A stretch of 64,000 nucleotides of DNA from Caulobacter henricii (GCF_001414055.1 NZ_CP013002.1:2232001-2296000), one strand, 5' to 3'. Shown: positions 1-8,591, numbered from the stretch's first letter. Program-made: numbers and translations. Notes: generated from the sequence alone by a model not told the origin.

Positions 1-1380
1 CCGAGGGCCATACTGGCCATCGCCGGGTTCGCCTTCCTGACGGCCGGCAGCACCACAACGGGCCATGGTCCGATCGCCGCCCAGTACGAAGATATCTCCA
101 GCCGGATTCTGGCCTTGCAGACCTATCTGGCCGCCATTCAGTTCTGCGCTCTGGCGATCATCAGCGTGATGTCGGAGCGAACACGGGCCCAGAATGGGTT
201 GAGCCGCGCCCTCTCGGCCGCCCGCGCAGCCCGGCGAGAAGCCGAGGCCGCCGCCATCGCCAAGAGCCGGTTCCTGGCGGTGATGAGCCATGAGATGCGC
301 ACGCCGCTGAACGGCATCAGCGGTCATGTTCAGTTGCTCAGCGCCAAGCGCGCTCTTCCCAGATCCACGCGCGAGCCGCTGGCAGCTATCGAAGCCTCGT
401 GCGGCGTCCTGGTCTCGCTGATTGACGACGTGCTCGACTATTCCAGCGTGGGGGACGGACAGCGGCAGAGGCAGCTGAACCTCGCGCCAGTCTCGATCCC
501 GACTCTCGTCGAGCGCGTCATGACCCTGATCCTGCCACTGCTTGGCGACCGGCCGATAGCCATGCGGGTCGAGATCAGCGCCCAGGCCGAGTCCCTGCAC
601 AGAGCCGACGAAAATCGCCTAGCCCAGATCCTGTTCAAGCTGCTCAGCAACGCCGCCAAGTTCACCCAGCGCGGTCACATCACCCTGTCAGTCGAAATCA
701 AGTCGAGCGATGTCGAGGGCGTGGACGAGGTCACGTTTTGCGTGGCCGATACGGGCATGGGGATCGCGCCGGACGATCTTCCGCTGCTGTTCCGGCCGTT
801 CTCCCAGATCGACAGTACCCCGACCCGGAAGTTCTCCGGCGCAGGCCTGGGCCTGGCCATATCGCGCGCCCTCGTCGAAATGATGGGCGGCAGCCTGACC
901 GTCGAAAGTACGGTCGGCCTGGGGTCCCGCTTCACCTTCAGCCTGCTGATGACGCGCGTTGACCACCTGGAGCCAGCCTTGGCTGCACCGGCCCTGCCCC
1001 AGGATCTTCGCCTGCTTGTTGTGGACGACCACCCCATGAACCGGCAGATCGCCAGCCAGATGCTGGAGGCGGCAGGCTTCAAGGTCGATACGGCCGAGAA
1101 CGGCGAGGACGCCGTACAGCGCGCCCGTGAGACCCCGTATCATGCCATCTTCATGGACCTGCACATGCCCGTGATGGATGGGCTGACGGCCTGTCGCCAG
1201 ATCAAGGCCCTTGGCGGCGCGGTCGGGCGGACGCCGATCATCGCCATGACCGCCGCCACCTCGACAGACGATATTGCCGCCTGCCTGGCGGCCGGAATGG
1301 CGGACCACATCGCCAAGCCGATCCAGCTGATGACCCTGATTGCCGCAGCCACCAACGCCGTGCCGAACGGGGCGGCCTAA
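1..1380 (+). CDS. Hybrid sensor histidine kinase, MASE1-like membrane end (5' truncated by window)
   Basis: The frame is open from base 1, so the true start lies outside the window. Numbering codons from base 1, the first ~60 codons end a hydrophobic sensor region; its last helix and trailing ER pair resemble the end of a MASE1 domain (inference). A HisKA domain follows with phosphoacceptor H97 in FLAVMSHEMRTPL, then a HATPase_c domain (N-box with LLSNAAKF, G1 box DTGMGI, G2 GAGLGLAIS), then a C-terminal receiver domain with phospho-acceptor D386 in FMDLHMP and a KP pair near the end. Such proteins autophosphorylate on His and pass the phosphate to their own receiver; the partner is not visible here. 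The stop overlaps the convergent HIT gene by 4 bases. The signal sensed is unknown. Confidence 0.93.
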   Translation, partial: PRAILAIAGFAFLTAGSTTTGHGPIAAQYEDISSRILALQTYLAAIQFCALAIISVMSERTRAQNGLSRALSAARAARREAEAAAIAKSRFLAVMSHEMRTPLNGISGHVQLLSAKRALPRSTREPLAAIEASCGVLVSLIDDVLDYSSVGDGQRQRQLNLAPVSIPTLVERVMTLILPLLGDRPIAMRVEISAQAESLHRADENRLAQILFKLLSNAAKFTQRGHITLSVEIKSSDVEGVDEVTFCVADTGMGIAPDDLPLLFRPFSQIDSTPTRKFSGAGLGLAISRALVEMMGGSLTVESTVGLGSRFTFSLLMTRVDHLEPALAAPALPQDLRLLVVDDHPMNRQIASQMLEAAGFKVDTAENGEDAVQRARETPYHAIFMDLHMPVMDGLTACRQIKALGGAVGRTPIIAMTAATSTDDIAACLAAGMADHIAKPIQLMTLIAAATNAVPNGAA

Positions 1381-1808
1381 AGCGCCGCCGCGATCTTCTC
1401 GGCCAGCACCTTGAGCTCCTCGACATCGGCCATGCCCTCGGCGTGCCGGCCCATCGCTTCACCCTCATAGCGGGGGATGACGTGGAAGTGCAGGTGGAAC
1501 ACGGTCTGGCCGGCCGGGGCACCGTTGAACTGGGTGACAATCACGCCGTCAGGCTTCAGCGCGGCGGTGACGGCGGCGGCAGCCTTCTGGGTGGCACCGA
1601 TCAGGCGGCCCAGAGTCTTGGCCTCGGCTTCCAGCAGATTGCGGGCTTTTGAGGTCCTGGAGATCACCAGCATGTGACCCCGCGCTTGCGGGAAGACGTC
1701 CATGAAGCAGAGGACCTGATCGTCCTCGAACACCTTTACGGCCGGCATTTCGCCCCGGATGATCTTGGCGAAGATGTTGTCGGGATCGTAGGTTCCGTGA
1801 AGGCTCAT
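1377..1808 (-). CDS. HIT family (histidine triad) protein
   Basis: This is a 143-residue histidine-triad nucleotide-binding protein, which in this family hydrolyses nucleoside phosphoramidates or related adenosine nucleotides. The active-site triad H105-L-H107-F-H109-V-I is intact, and length and the N-terminal DNIFAKIIRGEMPA block match Hint-type proteins. The ATG at 1808 is chosen because AGGAGA lies 6 bases upstream; an open frame continues further 5' but antisense to the next gene. The gene is convergent with the kinase (4-base overlap) and divergent from the DUF4287 gene. Its physiological substrate cannot be told from sequence. Confidence 0.93.
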   Translation of the reverse strand: MSLHGTYDPDNIFAKIIRGEMPAVKVFEDDQVLCFMDVFPQARGHMLVISRTSKARNLLEAEAKTLGRLIGATQKAAAAVTAALKPDGVIVTQFNGAPAGQTVFHLHFHVIPRYEGEAMGRHAEGMADVEELKVLAEKIAAAL

Positions 1809-1861
1809 GGCCGTCTCCTGATGAGAGGGGTGTCGTAGCAAACCACAGGAGGCGTGCAAGC

Positions 1862-2443
1862 ATGGACACCAAGCCACAGGGCCTGACCGAGCAGCAGCAG
1901 ACGTGGTTCGCCTCGGTGCGGGCCAATCTGCAACGTGAAACCGGCAAGACTCTCGAGGAATGGGTCGAGATCGTGCGGCGCGAGTGCCAGGAAACGCGGC
2001 CAAAGGCCCGCACCGATTGGCTGAAGGCGACCTATGGCATCGGCCAGAACCGGGCCGCGACGATCCTCTCGGTCGCCTACCCGTCCGAGATGGGCTGGGA
2101 CGACGCCGAAGGGTTGCGCGCGGCGCTGTGGACCGATCCGGCCGCGCTTTCGATCCTCGTGGCCATCGAGGCTTCAGTCTCCGACCTGCGTGACGTCGTC
2201 ACAGGTCAGCGCAAGGGCTTCACGGCCTGGTCCCGCAAGAGCCAGTTCGCGGCCCTGAAACCCGTAAAGGGCGGGGGTGCCGTCCTTGGCCTCGCAGTGT
2301 CGCCTGAGGCCGACCCACGCCTCCTGGAGCCGCGCAACGAGGGCTGGTCCGAGCGGCTTAAGGCCAAACTCCCCCTCACCTCGCCCACGGATGTCGATGA
2401 CGGAGTGCTGGCGCATCTCAAGGCCGCCTGGGAGCGATCCTGA
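1862..2443 (+). CDS. DUF4287/DUF5655-type protein
   Basis: A 193-residue soluble protein. The N-terminal ~65 residues (FASVRANLQRETGKTLEEWV, then a conserved WLK-TYGIGQN stretch) match DUF4287, and the remainder resembles the DUF5655 transport-associated fold often fused to it. The function of both domains is unknown. The ATG has an AGGAGG at 1847-1852 with 9-base spacing. It is followed by the pyridoxamine-oxidase-like gene 48 bases downstream on the same strand, so the two may be co-transcribed. Confidence 0.8.
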   Translation: MDTKPQGLTEQQQTWFASVRANLQRETGKTLEEWVEIVRRECQETRPKARTDWLKATYGIGQNRAATILSVAYPSEMGWDDAEGLRAALWTDPAALSILVAIEASVSDLRDVVTGQRKGFTAWSRKSQFAALKPVKGGGAVLGLAVSPEADPRLLEPRNEGWSERLKAKLPLTSPTDVDDGVLAHLKAAWERS

Positions 2444-2491
2444 GGGAACGTATGGCGCGCTTTCCCGTTGGTTTCCCAAATGGAGGAAGCC

Positions 2492-2977
2492 ATGTCCGAT
2501 CAAGCCGATCTCGTTGCCCGGTTCTGGAAAACCCTGAAGGCCGACCGCACCGTCATGCTGGGCCTTTCCGAGGTCGAGGGTGGACATGCCCAGCCGATGA
2601 CCGCTCTTTTCGAAGGCGATCATAGCGGCCCGCTCTGGATCTTTACGTCATCCGAGACCAGCCTGGTGTCGGCACTAGGCAGCGAAACCCTCGACGGTAT
2701 CCTGAACTTCGTCTCGAAGGGACACGAGCTCTTTGCCACAGTCCAGGGGCGTTTGTGCCTCGACACTGACCGCGCCACAGTCGACCGGCTCTGGAACCCC
2801 GCCATCGCCGCCTGGTATGCCGGCCGGGAAGATCCCAAGCTGCGCCTGCTTCGCTTCGAGCCCGGTGCCGCCCAGATCTGGCTGAACGAACACAGCCTGA
2901 TGGCCGGCGTGAAAATGCTGCTCGGGGCCGACCCCAAGGCTGATTACAAGGACAAGGTCGCCGAAGTCCGGCTTTGA
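2492..2977 (+). CDS. Pyridoxamine 5'-phosphate oxidase-like (general stress) flavin-binding protein
   Basis: A 161-residue split-barrel protein of the general-stress/Pyridox_ox_2 type, which bind FMN, FAD or F420 and act as small reductases or oxidases. Family signs are VARFWKTLKADRTVMLGLSE at the N-terminus, the central PLWIFTSSET strand, and a C-terminal LWLNEHS-like strand (QIWLNEHSLMAG). I start at 2492, where GGAGGAAG sits 5 bases upstream, rather than at an in-frame upstream GTG that has no ribosome site. The substrate is unknown. Confidence 0.85.
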   Translation: MSDQADLVARFWKTLKADRTVMLGLSEVEGGHAQPMTALFEGDHSGPLWIFTSSETSLVSALGSETLDGILNFVSKGHELFATVQGRLCLDTDRATVDRLWNPAIAAWYAGREDPKLRLLRFEPGAAQIWLNEHSLMAGVKMLLGADPKADYKDKVAEVRL

Positions 2978-2986
2978 CCGTGCGGC

Positions 2987-4147
2987 TCAGCGTTCTACCC
3001 TGAACGGCGAATACTCCTCGCTGAGCATCCGCATGTCATGCTCCACCGCCTCGCGCTCGCGCTCGAGATAGCGGGCCACAGGCTCGCGCAGCATCGGGTC
3101 GGCGATCCAGTGGGCCGAATAGACCGGGCTGGGCAGATAGCCGCGGGCAATCTTGTGCTGGCCCTGGGCCCCGGCCTCGACGCGTGGCAGGCCAAGGCGG
3201 ATCGCCTGTTCGATGGCCTGGTAATAGCAGAGCTCGAAATGCAGGAACGGCACGTCCTCGGCGCAGCCCCAGTGGCGACCATAGAGGCAGTCGCGGCCCA
3301 GAAGGTTCAGGGCCCCCGCGATCCACGGGCCGCCGGGCCGGCGCGCCATCACCAGCAACACCTTGTCGGCCATCCGCTGGCCCAGCAGCGAATAGAAAGC
3401 GCGGTTGAGGTAGGGCCGGCCCCACTTGCGGCTGCCGGTGTCCATGTAGAAGCCGAAAAAGGCATCCCAGTGGGCTTCGGTCAGGTCGCTGCCGGTCAGG
3501 GCCACGATCTCCAGCCCCTCCTGGGCGTCGCGGCGTTCGCGGCGGATGGTCTTGCGGCGGTTGGACGACAGGGCCATCAGGAAGTCGTCAAAGGTCGCGT
3601 AGTCGGCGTTTTCCCAGTGATACTGCTGGTCCTGCCGCTGCAGCAGGCCGCGCTGACCCATCCAGTCCCACTCATCGGCCCTGGGGAAGGTCACGTGCAG
3701 GGATGAGGCCCCCATGCGCTCGCACAGGGTCAGGGCCCCGCCCAGCAGGGCCGAACGTCCGTCGTCGACATCCACATCCGGCCGCACGATCAGCCGTGAG
3801 CCGGTGACCGGCGAGAACGGCGAAGAGCACTGGAGCTTGGGATAGTAGCGCCCCCCGGCCCGCTCATAGGCGTCGGCCCAGGCATGGTCGAAGACATATT
3901 CGCCCTGGCTGTGGGACTTCAGATAGAGCGGCATGACGCCGGCGACCTGTCCGTCTTCGTCCTCGACCGACAGGTGCTGCGGTGCCCAGCCGGTGCGGGA
4001 CGCGACACACCCGCTCTCCTCCAGAATCGACAGGAAATCAAAGCTGACGAAGGGATCGCCGGTCGGGGCGGCGCAGGCGTCCCAGGCCTCACGCCCGATC
4101 TCGGCAATCTCGCGATGAACGCGAACCGCCGGCTTGACTGCCGTCAC
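2987..4147 (-). CDS. FemAB/GNAT-like N-acyltransferase (COG3146, DUF482)
   Basis: This 386-residue protein belongs to the DUF482 family (often labelled peptidoglycan biosynthesis or GNAT N-acetyltransferase). Recognisable blocks are DPFVSFDFLSILEESGC, the KLQCSSPFSPVTGSRL stretch, SSNRRKTIRRERR, and near the end GAQGQHKIARGYLP. No activity is established for the family. The GTG start at 4147 gives a 4-base GTGA overlap with the stop of the phosphodiesterase gene, so it is the last gene of a ridA-GDPD-DUF482 operon. A longer frame exists upstream but would run through the preceding gene. Confidence 0.85.
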   Translation of the reverse strand: MTAVKPAVRVHREIAEIGREAWDACAAPTGDPFVSFDFLSILEESGCVASRTGWAPQHLSVEDEDGQVAGVMPLYLKSHSQGEYVFDHAWADAYERAGGRYYPKLQCSSPFSPVTGSRLIVRPDVDVDDGRSALLGGALTLCERMGASSLHVTFPRADEWDWMGQRGLLQRQDQQYHWENADYATFDDFLMALSSNRRKTIRRERRDAQEGLEIVALTGSDLTEAHWDAFFGFYMDTGSRKWGRPYLNRAFYSLLGQRMADKVLLVMARRPGGPWIAGALNLLGRDCLYGRHWGCAEDVPFLHFELCYYQAIEQAIRLGLPRVEAGAQGQHKIARGYLPSPVYSAHWIADPMLREPVARYLEREREAVEHDMRMLSEEYSPFRVER

Positions 4148-4917
4148 GCGTGATAGCCCTCGAAGATCAGGTTGTCGCAATGATCGCGGACGGCGTCCCA
4201 CTGCTCGGGCGAGCGGACGGTCCAGGCGACGACGGGCATGCCCCGGGCCCGATAGATATCGGCCCGCGCGCTGGGCAGCATGTCGAGCCCCAGGGCCAGG
4301 AAGTCAGGACGGGCGATCTCGACATGTTCGAGAGCCGCAAAGGCCTTGCGCTGCTCGGGGGCCAGCTTGGCCGGCTTGCCGTCGGCATAGCTGTAGGAAT
4401 CCAGCCCCCGCAGGATCTGCGGATGGTGGTCGGCGAACCAGGCATGGGAATAGGGATTGAATCCGATCACCGCGATCGGGCCGTTGTGATCGAGCAGAAT
4501 CTCACTGACCCGCTTCTCAAGGGGACCGACCTCGCCGAATGGGGTCTTTAGCTCGATGTGAACCATGGCCCGGTGACCGATCAGGGTCAGGGTCTCGGCC
4601 AGGGTCGGGATGGTCTCGTCCGAATTCGCCAGCCGGATCGTGGCCAGCTCGGCGGCGGTGTGGTCCTTCACCCGACCGGACTGCGTCGTCATCCGGTCGA
4701 GGCTGTAGTCGTGAAAGACCACCGCGTCGCCATCGGACGTCAGTTGCACGTCCAGCTCAATGCCGTAGCCGTGGGCGCAGGCCGCCTGGAAAGCCGCCAG
4801 CGAGTTTTCCGGAGCACCGCCCGGCGTCCACAGTCCCCGGTGGGCGATGGCGGGCTCGAACAGTCGCTCCCAGGACTCGCCGAACACTTCGGTAGACGGA
4901 CGCTCGGGCGTGCGCAT
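4144..4917 (-). CDS. Glycerophosphodiester phosphodiesterase
   Basis: A 257-residue GDPD-family TIM barrel that hydrolyses glycerophosphodiesters to glycerol 3-phosphate and an alcohol. The catalytic/metal set is visible: H26-R27 in AHRG, E37 in the PEN motif, E54 and D56 in the ELDVQLTSDG stretch, and H69 in VVFHDYSLDR. There is no signal peptide, so it is probably cytoplasmic. Its ATG overlaps the upstream ridA stop by one base (TGATG), and its own stop overlaps the next start by 4 bases; the three genes are translationally coupled. Confidence 0.92.
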   Translation of the reverse strand: MRTPERPSTEVFGESWERLFEPAIAHRGLWTPGGAPENSLAAFQAACAHGYGIELDVQLTSDGDAVVFHDYSLDRMTTQSGRVKDHTAAELATIRLANSDETIPTLAETLTLIGHRAMVHIELKTPFGEVGPLEKRVSEILLDHNGPIAVIGFNPYSHAWFADHHPQILRGLDSYSYADGKPAKLAPEQRKAFAALEHVEIARPDFLALGLDMLPSARADIYRARGMPVVAWTVRSPEQWDAVRDHCDNLIFEGYHA

Positions 4918-5378
4918 CAGACGATCTCCACCACCGCATCGACCTCGACCGCAAAGCCCAGAGGCAGGCGATAGACGCCGACCGCCGAGCGGGCGTGGCG
5001 GCCGGCATCGCCGAACACCTCGACCATCAGGTCCGAACAGCCGTTGATGACCTTGGGAATGTCGATGAAGTCCGGGCCGGCCTGAACGAAACCGCCCAGC
5101 TTGACCACCCGCACCACCCGGTCCAGGTCGCCATCGCAGGCGGCCTTCATCTGGGCCAGCAGATTGATCCCGCACAGTCGCGCGGCACCCTGGGCAGTCT
5201 CAAGGTCGACATCGACCCCGACCGTCCCCTTGATGCCACCCGAGGCGTCGAGCGAGATCTGGCCGGAAATGTGGATCAGGGACCCTGACCGCACGAACGG
5301 CACATAGTTGGCGACCGGGGCCACAGGCTGCGGCAGGACAAGGCCAAGCTCGTTCAGACGGTCTTCGATCTTCGACAT
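4917..5378 (-). CDS. RidA family protein (YjgF/YER057c/UK114)
   Basis: A 153-residue RidA-like protein, in a superfamily that includes enamine/imine deaminases protecting against 2-aminoacrylate. It has the long-form N-terminus (RLNELGLVLPQPVAPVANYV) of the subgroup resembling chorismate-mutase-like proteins. The conserved Arg is present in GRHARSAVGV, but the usual C-terminal Glu of EIEAIA is replaced here by VEVDAVV, so deaminase activity is uncertain. The start at 5378 has GGAG 8 bases upstream. First gene of a tightly overlapping three-gene operon; it lies downstream of the phasin terminator. Confidence 0.88.
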   Translation of the reverse strand: MSKIEDRLNELGLVLPQPVAPVANYVPFVRSGSLIHISGQISLDASGGIKGTVGVDVDLETAQGAARLCGINLLAQMKAACDGDLDRVVRVVKLGGFVQAGPDFIDIPKVINGCSDLMVEVFGDAGRHARSAVGVYRLPLGFAVEVDAVVEIV

Positions 5379-5436
5379 CGGGCACTCCATTCACGCGCCG
5401 CAATGCTTAACGCCACCCGGGTCAGGTACAAGAAAA

Positions 5437-5466
5437 AAGGCCCGAACCGTCACCGGTTCGGGCCTT
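5437..5466 (-). terminator. Rho-independent terminator of the phasin gene
   Basis: A perfect 13-bp inverted repeat (arms 5437-5449 and 5454-5466, 4-base loop) is followed on the minus strand by six T residues. It lies 48 bases after the phasin stop and separates that unit from the ridA operon transcribed in the same direction. Confidence 0.9.
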
Positions 5467-5513
5467 CATTTCAGGTGTGCAGAGCCGCGCCGGGCGCAGC
5501 CCCGCAGGTCGCC

Positions 5514-5948
5514 TTAGCGGGCGGCCTGGAACTTTTCGACGGCGGCGCTGACGCGCTCGTTCAGGGGCTTCATCGAGTCCTTGATCGAGGCCGAGACGAT
5601 CTCCGAAGCCTTGGTCATCTGGGCGATATAGGCTTCCAGAGCCGACTTGGCGAAGGTCGTCTGCAGTTCCATGGCTTCCTGGACGCTCTTGGCGCCAGCC
5701 AGCGACTTGGCAGCGGCGACCTGGTCTTCAGCGGCCTTCTTGGAATAGGCGAAGGTCTCGGCGCCCAGGGCTTCGGCACCCTTGGTGGCGGCGGTCACCG
5801 AAGCGACGACGGCTTCGAGGTTCTTCTTGGAAAGGGTGTTGGCTTCGGACAGAGCGGCCAGGGACTTTTCGACGCCGTCCTTGAACGCTTGGTTCGAGGC
5901 GGTGCTGAACTGCTCGACGGTCTTCTTCATCGTTTCGGCGGCGGCCAT
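5514..5948 (-). CDS. Phasin family protein
   Basis: A 144-residue, Lys/Glu/Ala-rich helical protein of the Phasin_2 type. Phasins coat polyhydroxyalkanoate granules and control their size. Signs are the N-terminal MKKTVEQFSTASNQAFKDGV stretch, AEALGAETFAYSKKAAEDQ in the middle, and the amphipathic C-terminal half. The ATG at 5948 has AGGAGA 9 bases upstream; a longer open frame to 6140 has different composition and crosses the promoter. Its own terminator follows at 5437-5466. Two CTGC-N3-GCAG-like dyads lie 80-120 bases upstream (see separate entries), suggesting control by the PHB-responsive repressor PhaR. Confidence 0.9.
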   Translation of the reverse strand: MAAAETMKKTVEQFSTASNQAFKDGVEKSLAALSEANTLSKKNLEAVVASVTAATKGAEALGAETFAYSKKAAEDQVAAAKSLAGAKSVQEAMELQTTFAKSALEAYIAQMTKASEIVSASIKDSMKPLNERVSAAVEKFQAAR

Positions 5949-6029
5949 GGGGAGTCTCCTGGCAATGTGGCGGGGCATGGCGAAGCTGTGCGAGCAGCCC
6001 CATGCGCTTGGGACAACGACGATTTGCCA

Positions 6030-6044
6030 TGCTGCAGTGCAGCA
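6030..6044. promoter_or_regulatory. Putative PhaR operator of the phasin gene
   Basis: The perfect dyad TGCTGCA-G-TGCAGCA contains CTGC-N3-GCAG, the binding motif reported for PhaR of Rhodobacter sphaeroides. A second, weaker dyad GTGC-AGC-GCAC lies at 6057-6067. Both sit 82-119 bases upstream of the phasin start codon. The assignment is by motif and position only. Confidence 0.6.
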
Positions 6045-6050
6045 GTCAAG

Positions 6051-6114
6051 AAAATTGTGCAGCGCACCATGACCTAGGGTCAGTCTGCAACCCGGCCGCA
6101 ACGCGCACAATTTT
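6051..6114. repeat. 10-bp inverted repeat upstream of phasin gene
   Basis: AAAATTGTGC at 6051-6060 is the exact reverse complement of GCACAATTTT at 6105-6114. The dyad overlaps the second PhaR-like site. It may be an extended operator or chance in an A/T-rich promoter. Confidence 0.45.
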
Positions 6115-6234
6115 TCCGCACTCGCGACAACATCGCTCACCGGTTGTTTACTTTGGCTAAAGGCGGGTCAGTTCATGCTAGGCTCACGCGTGTGGCGGTG
6201 CGGAACCGCTTTGTTCAAGTGACGGACGTCATTC

Positions 6235-7533
6235 ATGTTCGCCAAGATTCGGTCCGCCCGAGCCCTCCTCGCCACCGTAGGCCTCGTGCTGTCCTGCATT
6301 CTTGGTGCCCTCGTCCCGACCACGAGCGCCTCGGCCCAGATCCCTTATCTGCAGCTGAACGCCACCGAACCGAAATATGCGTCCATCGTCATCGACGCCA
6401 ATTCCGGCGAAGTTCTCTATGACAAGCGCGCCGACAGCCCGCGCTATCCCGCCTCCGTGACCAAGGTCATGACCCTCTACCTGGCTTTCGAAGCGCTGAG
6501 CGAGGGCCGGATGAAGGCCACCGACCGGGTGGTGATTACGCCCCGGGCCGCTGCCCAGGCTCCGACCAAGCTCGGCCTACCCGCCGGCGACAGCATCAGT
6601 GTCGACGAGGCCATCCGGGCCATGACCGTCAAGTCTGCCAATGACGTGGCCGTGGCCATGGCCGAGAAGCTGGCCGGAAGCGAGGCGCGATTCGCCGCCC
6701 TGATGACCCTGCGCGGCCAGGAACTGGGCATGCGCAATACCCGCTTCGTCAATGCCTCGGGCCTGCCCGACAGCCGCCAGATCAGCACGGCCCGCGATCT
6801 GGCCATCCTGTCGCGCGCCACCATGCGCGACTTCCCGCAGTACTACAGCTATTTCAGCGTCAAATCCTTTGCCTTCCGGGGCAATACGATCCGCGGCCAC
6901 AACCGCCTGCTCGACAGCATGAACGGCTTTGACGGCCTGAAGACCGGCTACACCAATGCCTCGGGCTACAATCTCGCCGGCTCGGCCGTGCGCGACGGCC
7001 GTCGCCTGATCGCCGTGGTTCTGGGCGGATCCTCGACCGCCTGGCGCGACAACAACATGGAAGACCTGCTGCTGACCGGTTTCGAGGTCCTCAAGCGCCG
7101 GGCCCATGGCGACCGCACAACCATTGCCGCCAACCTCTATGAAAGCGAACCGACCGGCCCGATCATGCGCCCCTCGATCGAACAGGGCGACGGCGAGCAG
7201 TCGAGCCTGCAGATCATGCTGACCGACACCCCCCGAGCCCAGCCGGTCAAGGCTGCGCCGACCCTGAAGGCTGCCAAGGCCGTCAAGACGTCCAAGGGCA
7301 ACTGGGCGATCCAGGTCGGGGCCTTCAAGTCCAAGAGCCTGGCCAAGCAGCAGCTGACCCTGGTGCGCGGCCGCTTCGCCCGGTTCGTGGCCGATGCCGA
7401 GGGCGCGGTCGAAGGGGCCGCCGGCGGGGCCTTCCGGGCCCAGTTCCAGGGCCTGACTGCCGAGGCCGCCCGCGCCACCTGCGCGGCCATTACAGCCAAG
7501 CGCCAGCCCTGCATGGTCCTGTCGCCCCGCTAG
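6235..7533 (+). CDS. D-alanyl-D-alanine carboxypeptidase with SPOR domain
   Basis: A 432-residue periplasmic penicillin-binding protein of the DacA/DacF (S11) type, which trims the terminal D-Ala from peptidoglycan stem peptides. A signal peptide covers residues 1-34 (TTSASA then Q). All three active-site motifs are present: S74-V-T-K77, S134-A-N136 and K236-T-G238. After an Ala/Pro/Lys-rich linker near residue 330, the C-terminal ~80 residues (GNWAIQVGAFKSKSLAKQQL onward) form a SPOR domain, which binds denuded septal glycan, so the enzyme is expected at division sites. No strong Shine-Dalgarno is visible, but the signal peptide fixes the start. Confidence 0.94.
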   Translation: MFAKIRSARALLATVGLVLSCILGALVPTTSASAQIPYLQLNATEPKYASIVIDANSGEVLYDKRADSPRYPASVTKVMTLYLAFEALSEGRMKATDRVVITPRAAAQAPTKLGLPAGDSISVDEAIRAMTVKSANDVAVAMAEKLAGSEARFAALMTLRGQELGMRNTRFVNASGLPDSRQISTARDLAILSRATMRDFPQYYSYFSVKSFAFRGNTIRGHNRLLDSMNGFDGLKTGYTNASGYNLAGSAVRDGRRLIAVVLGGSSTAWRDNNMEDLLLTGFEVLKRRAHGDRTTIAANLYESEPTGPIMRPSIEQGDGEQSSLQIMLTDTPRAQPVKAAPTLKAAKAVKTSKGNWAIQVGAFKSKSLAKQQLTLVRGRFARFVADAEGAVEGAAGGAFRAQFQGLTAEAARATCAAITAKRQPCMVLSPR

Positions 7534-7535
7534 GC

Positions 7536-7550
7536 CGGCGGTTACCGCCG
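7536..7550 (+). terminator. Small hairpin after the carboxypeptidase gene
   Basis: CGGCGG-TTA-CCGCCG forms a 6-bp GC stem three bases after the stop codon. There is no T-tract, so it is at best a weak or Rho-assisted terminator between two convergent genes. Confidence 0.35.
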
Positions 7551-7620
7551 ATCTAAGACGCCAGCAGGTGCGACTTGCGTGCACTGACAGCCAAGTTCCG
7601 CGGTGGTTCGGTCCGCCACT

Positions 7621-8517
7621 CTAATTCTGAGGGCCTGGAACTCCGGCTCCGATCCCCAACACAAAGCCATGAAAGGCCGCGTTGAAGGCCTCCGGATCTT
7701 CCAGGAAGGCCGAATGTCCGCCTTGGAACATCTGCACTTCGGCACCCGGAATTCGGCGGACGGCCTGCTTGGCAAAGCGCCAGGCCACAATCTGGTCGTG
7801 TCTGGCCCAGGCGAAAAGAACGGGGACTGCAAGACCTGTTGAGGCCTTGCGGAGGTCCGCCTCGGGCTGGCGGAAACTGTCCCAGGCCTGTTTCAACAGC
7901 GATGCCATCTCAGGCCCGGCTGCGATGATCCGGGCACGTTGTAGGGCGGCCCGCTTTCCGGACAGAACCAGCCGATAATAGGCTGCAAATGACCGGGCAA
8001 ACCAACCGGCACCCCGCTCCCCTGCCGCGAAGAATCCCACCATCCCGGCAATCACAGCCCTGGTGAGAGCACTGGGCGGCGCAAGCCCGCCGGGATTGCA
8101 GAGGACGAGTCCCCTCACCTTGCCGGGATGGCGTAGGGCAAAGGACAGCGCCGCCGCGCCACCAATGGAATTGCCCAGCAGGATTGGACGCTCGTCGCCA
8201 CAGAGAGCCGGGATCAGATCGTCAAGCAGCGCGGCATAACGTTCGGCACTGGCCGTTCGGCCTGTCGTCTCTGCAGGGCTCGATCCATGCCCGGGCCAAT
8301 CCACGGCGATGACCTCATAGCCCAGCGGCGCGATCGCGGCGGCAAAGCCTTCATAGTCCCTCCCGCCGTGGCCCGTGGCGTGAAGGCAGATTACAGGAAC
8401 CCCTTTGCCAGACCGGCTCACCGCAAGAACGGCACCATCTGCCGGTACCAGAGCCGACGGCGGCTGGACGCCGATGAGGCTGCGGAGCGTTTGCGATAGA
8501 TCGGGATTTTTGATCAT
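7621..8517 (-). CDS. Alpha/beta hydrolase
   Basis: A 298-residue alpha/beta-hydrolase fold protein. The nucleophile elbow G-N-S117-I-G-G, the oxyanion region VICLHATGHGGRDYEGF and AVDWPGHGSS, a C-terminal acid (ARHDQIVAW) and a catalytic His in QGGHSAFLEDP are all visible. A cap domain lies between about residues 150 and 220. The substrate is unknown; esterases, lactonases and C-C hydrolases share this layout. It is divergently transcribed from a TetR regulator, with a palindrome 8 bases from its start codon, so it is very probably the regulator's target. Confidence 0.88.
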   Translation of the reverse strand: MIKNPDLSQTLRSLIGVQPPSALVPADGAVLAVSRSGKGVPVICLHATGHGGRDYEGFAAAIAPLGYEVIAVDWPGHGSSPAETTGRTASAERYAALLDDLIPALCGDERPILLGNSIGGAAALSFALRHPGKVRGLVLCNPGGLAPPSALTRAVIAGMVGFFAAGERGAGWFARSFAAYYRLVLSGKRAALQRARIIAAGPEMASLLKQAWDSFRQPEADLRKASTGLAVPVLFAWARHDQIVAWRFAKQAVRRIPGAEVQMFQGGHSAFLEDPEAFNAAFHGFVLGIGAGVPGPQN

Positions 8518-8524
8518 GCGACGG

Positions 8525-8544
8525 AAGTGATATATAAATCACTT
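8525..8544. promoter_or_regulatory. TetR-type operator between divergent hydrolase and regulator genes
   Basis: The 20-base dyad AAGTGATATATAAATCACTT has perfect 7-base arms around a 6-base A/T spacer. It lies 8 bases upstream of the hydrolase ATG and 48 bases upstream of the TetR ATG, where a bound repressor would block both promoters. Confidence 0.75.
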
Positions 8545-8591
8545 AGAGTCAACGCAGTTGGATTCTCTGCCCTGGTTCCCGGGAGGTCATC

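Noticed and set aside
5949-6140. N-terminal extension of the phasin to 6140
   Set aside because: It would place the PhaR-like dyads inside the coding region and lacks a ribosome site; AGGAGA before 5948 decides the start.
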